Assembly: GCA_002496725.1 (NCBI GenBank)
Contig: DALI01000034.1
Span: 1-41,682 of the forward strand
Length of the DNA stretch: 41,682 nt
Source: Euryarchaeota archaeon UBA181
GTDB taxonomy: Archaea; Thermoplasmatota; Poseidoniia; Poseidoniales; Thalassarchaeaceae
Reading direction: 5' to 3'
Shown: positions 40,004-41,682 of the stretch, one piece after another
How the letters are laid out: every line of letters starts with the position of its first letter
Numbering within the stretch: the first letter of the stretch is position 1
Notes under the pieces: generated by a model
The model's input: only the letters and a program-made list of their open reading frames with translations
Databases searched by the model: none
Told to the model about the DNA's origin: nothing
Position numbers and translations under genes: made by a program

Positions 40004-40777
40004 TTACTCCTCCCAATTGTCATCCTCAAACTTTTGATGGCCATCATGAGGGCCATCAATACCTCGTAAGTCGGCTAGCCTGTTCAAATCTGGAAAATCA
40101 CTGGTTGGCCCATCAAATCTAATGCTCTCCTCGAGGAAGACCATCCTATGCGCTGTTTTACGCATGGCTGCTAGATCGTGAGATACCATCAATATCGTTT
40201 TGCCCTCCTCATGACAGAGTTGGTCCAACAGTTTTAGGAGAGAGTTCCGAGAGTCCCGATCGATTCCTACCAGTGGTTCATCGAGCAGAATAAAATCTGC
40301 TTCTGTTGCAAGTGCGCGAGCAATTACCGCACGCTGCCTTTGACCTCCTGAGAGACGCGAAATATCTGTGTTTTCGACATTCTCAAGACCTGTCATTTTA
40401 ATTGCTTTGTCTACTCTTTCATGACGACCATTATCATACCAGTCAAACATATTACTGGAATTAATAGTTCCAAGCCTTACCAATTCACGAACAGTTAGTT
40501 TGACCTCTTTGGGGAGGTTTGCTGCCGCTTGAGATACCCAGCCAATCCGTCTGTGAAGCTTTCTAGACATTGGAGGATTTCCATATATCTCAACGGTTCC
40601 GCTTCGTGCCTTCAGAATCCCAAGGAGAGCTAGCAGAAAAGTGGACTTGCCACTGCCATTAGGACCTACGATACCAACGAATTCTCCCTCATTTATTGTG
40701 AGGCAGATATCTTTGATGATTATCCTACCAGAGCGAACAACCGATAGATCGCAAACATCCAGAATAGGTTTTCCCAT
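40004..40777 (-). CDS. znuC: ABC importer ATPase (zinc/manganese type)
   Basis: A cytoplasmic ABC ATPase of about 257 residues. Walker A is GPNGSGKST, the Q-loop follows in GWVSQAAANLPKEV, the signature is LSGGQRQR, Walker B is FILLDEP, and the switch His lies in MVSHDLAA. The C-terminus is unusually His-rich (GPHDGHQKFEDDNWEE). ATG 40777 is chosen; a GTG at 40786 in the same frame is possible. It powers the adjacent permease. A 10-bp palindrome at 40803-40812 lies 25 nt before its start. Confidence 0.94.
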   Translation of the reverse strand: MGKPILDVCDLSVVRSGRIIIKDICLTINEGEFVGIVGPNGSGKSTFLLALLGILKARSGTVEIYGNPPMSRKLHRRIGWVSQAAANLPKEVKLTVRELVRLGTINSSNMFDWYDNGRHERVDKAIKMTGLENVENTDISRLSGGQRQRAVIARALATEADFILLDEPLVGIDRDSRNSLLKLLDQLCHEEGKTILMVSHDLAAMRKTAHRMVFLEESIRFDGPTSDFPDLNRLADLRGIDGPHDGHQKFEDDNWEE

Positions 40778-40802
40778 CTCTCCCACCGTCTACTCAACAA
40801 CC

Positions 40803-40812
40803 ACACATGTGT
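40803..40812. repeat. palindrome upstream of the importer ATPase
   Basis: ACACATGTGT is a perfect 10-bp palindrome 25 nt upstream of ATG 40777. It could be a site for a metal-responsive repressor controlling the downstream genes, but nothing else supports this. Confidence 0.2.
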
Positions 40813-40877
40813 TTCCTGTTCCCCCTGTCAAACACTCAGAAATTAATGTATGGTACAGTGGAGGTTGCAAAATGATT

Positions 40878-40979
40878 CTAAGCGTACTTAGCTCTGAGAT
40901 ATTCAAACCCCAGGTAAGCAGTAAGAGCGAAGAAGACAGAGGAAACAAAGAGAGCTGGAAATGCATCGTACATGTGCAT
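40878..40979 (-). CDS. possible 33-residue membrane protein in the znu operon
   Basis: A frame from ATG 40979 to TAG 40878 encodes MHMYDAFPALF, a hydrophobic helix continuing VSSVFFALTAYLGFEYL, and a basic end RAKYA. It fits in the 245-bp gap between the binding protein (stop at 41023) and the ATPase, on the same strand. The composition is that of a single-pass small protein. It is short, so chance cannot be excluded. The rest of the gap holds no other candidate. Confidence 0.45.
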   Translation of the reverse strand: MHMYDAFPALFVSSVFFALTAYLGFEYLRAKYA

Positions 40980-41022
40980 TTCCAAGCCCCCTTTTTCTCT
41001 TTCGTCTAAGCAGTTTTGAGTA

Positions 41023-41682
41023 TTAGCACCCAATTCCACTTACTATGTTCCCGATGTTCTTGTTCATCATGGACAGGTAGTCATCAGTATTGTCACTGGG
41101 GAGCATCTCCATGGTGTAGAGAATCTGCACTTCCACTCCCGTCTCCTCGACTATGCTCTGTACGGCAGTCTGGTCGGTGTATTCTTCAACGAAGAGGACG
41201 GTTATGCCCTCTTCCTTGATGTGCTCAACAACTTCAGCAACTTCTGCTGGGGAAGGCTCGCCCTCAGGGTCTAGTCCGTGAACTGTCATTATATCGATAT
41301 CATACCTTACTGAGATGTAAGAGTAAGCATTGTGGTTAGCTACGATAGTTTTGTCAAGGCCTCCTGTGACACAGGTACCTTGTGAGCCCAATGCCTGATC
41401 AAAGACCACATGGAGTTGGGTGAGCTGTACGGAGTAAGCCTCGGCATTACTTGCGAATGCATCGGCTCCATCGGGGAATGTCATCGTCAGTTTCTCTAGA
41501 ACAAGGTTGACTTGTTCTTTGAACGATAGTGGGTCGAGCCAGCTGTGCGGATCGTAGTCAAACGCCTCCTCTTCATCACCGGCCTCAATCTCATCCTCAT
41601 CAGAGTGATCATCCCCGTCATCATGGTCGTCATGGTCTCCCTCCTCGTCTGAATGGTCGTCATGGTCATCATGATCGTCATG
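41023..41682 (-). CDS. znuA: ZnuA-like metal-binding protein (N-terminus missing)
   Basis: The frame continues without a stop to the right edge, so 219 C-terminal residues are visible of an extracytoplasmic cluster A-I solute-binding protein. It opens with an acidic, His-rich loop (HDDHDDHDDHSDEEGD, then HDDHDDGDDHSDED), typical of zinc carriers. DYDPHSWLDPLS follows, whose His is a metal ligand. Later parts include TKTIVANHNAYSYISVRYD, with a His ligand, HIKEEGITVLFVEEYTD, and the C-terminal MLPSDNTDDYLSMM. The interior Met at 41484 is not the start. The signal peptide lies outside the window. Confidence 0.93.
   Translation of the reverse strand, partial: HDDHDDHDDHSDEEGDHDDHDDGDDHSDEDEIEAGDEEEAFDYDPHSWLDPLSFKEQVNLVLEKLTMTFPDGADAFASNAEAYSVQLTQLHVVFDQALGSQGTCVTGGLDKTIVANHNAYSYISVRYDIDIMTVHGLDPEGEPSPAEVAEVVEHIKEEGITVLFVEEYTDQTAVQSIVEETGVEVQILYTMEMLPSDNTDDYLSMMNKNIGNIVSGIGC
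41600..41682. repeat. short-period repeat encoding the His/Asp loop
   Basis: On the plus strand this stretch repeats units such as TCGTCATGG and TCATGATCG, i.e. codons CAT/CAC and GAC/GAT in an alternating pattern. It encodes the metal-binding loop of the ZnuA-like protein. Such tracts change length easily by slippage. Confidence 0.6.

Noticed and set aside
41496..41681. ORF of Met/Thr repeats (MTIMMTMTT...)
   Set aside because: It is another reading frame of the His/Asp repeat of the ZnuA-like gene.
1..41682. CRISPR arrays, insertion sequences, integrases or prophage genes
   Set aside because: No spaced direct repeats, transposase motifs or phage-like genes were seen on either strand.

Overview
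The window looks like a chromosomal segment of a planktonic marine euryarchaeon. The best guess is Marine Group II (Ca. Poseidoniia), with Marine Group III a possible alternative. The core genes are archaeal: ribosomal protein L21e, RNA polymerase subunit F/Rpb4, Pus10, a DUF655 protein next to RsmA/KsgA, aspartate carbamoyltransferase with its regulatory subunit, and archaeal-type PGK. They are mixed with genes typical of surface-water lineages, often of bacterial flavour: class II photolyase, CrtI-type desaturase, an ABA4-like protein, GTP cyclohydrolase II and DnaJ. This assignment is inferred from reading proteins; no database search was made. No phage, transposon or CRISPR signature is visible, and genes are packed tightly with no gene-free stretch above about 250 bases.

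Layout. 1-89: start of an exported protein running off the left edge. 161-1417: unrecognised membrane-anchored protein. 1500-6494 (+): HAD phosphatase, cis-prenyltransferase, Nudix hydrolase, RidA, MFS transporter and phosphohexomutase, partly a lipid-carrier and sugar-activation neighbourhood. 6664-7254: four-helix membrane protein. 7355-7431: tRNA-Thr(CGU). 7437-8756: PGK. 8801-10349 (+): M24 peptidase and a DUF59-like protein. 10360-16127 (-): a tiny membrane protein, 2Fe-2S ferredoxin, HhH/zinc protein, KsgA, DUF655, Rpb4, L21e and Pus10 (an information-processing cluster), then a DUF971 protein.

15804-25346 is the most interesting region. A minus-strand series ribA - peroxiredoxin - TrmB-type regulator - UbiB-like kinase - crtI - ABA4-like - DUF971 diverges from a plus-strand series class II photolyase - SRPBCC/SDR (TIGR01777-like) - membrane protein. 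The content parallels bacterial light-induced LitR/CarH gene clusters, but with an archaeal TrmB-type regulator. That regulator's helix-turn-helix lies upstream of any ATG/GTG/TTG start and apparently uses a rare start codon overlapping the peroxiredoxin stop.

25334-37563: a large RND/MMPL exporter, a DnaJ with half the usual zinc domain, a FAH-family enzyme, an AIM24-like protein, an MtaD-type deaminase, then a minus-strand set of sugar kinase, Ig-like surface protein and coiled-coil membrane protein. 37657-39053: pyrBI. 39066-41682: a zinc/manganese-type ABC importer (permease, ATPase and a substrate-binding protein with a His/Asp-rich loop cut by the right edge), with a possible 33-residue membrane protein between the binding protein and ATPase genes.

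Translation signals are of two kinds. Genes inside operons often carry good Shine-Dalgarno sequences (GAGGTGAT, GGAGGTG), whereas several first genes have a TATA-like box about 22-26 nt before the start codon, which suggests leaderless transcripts.
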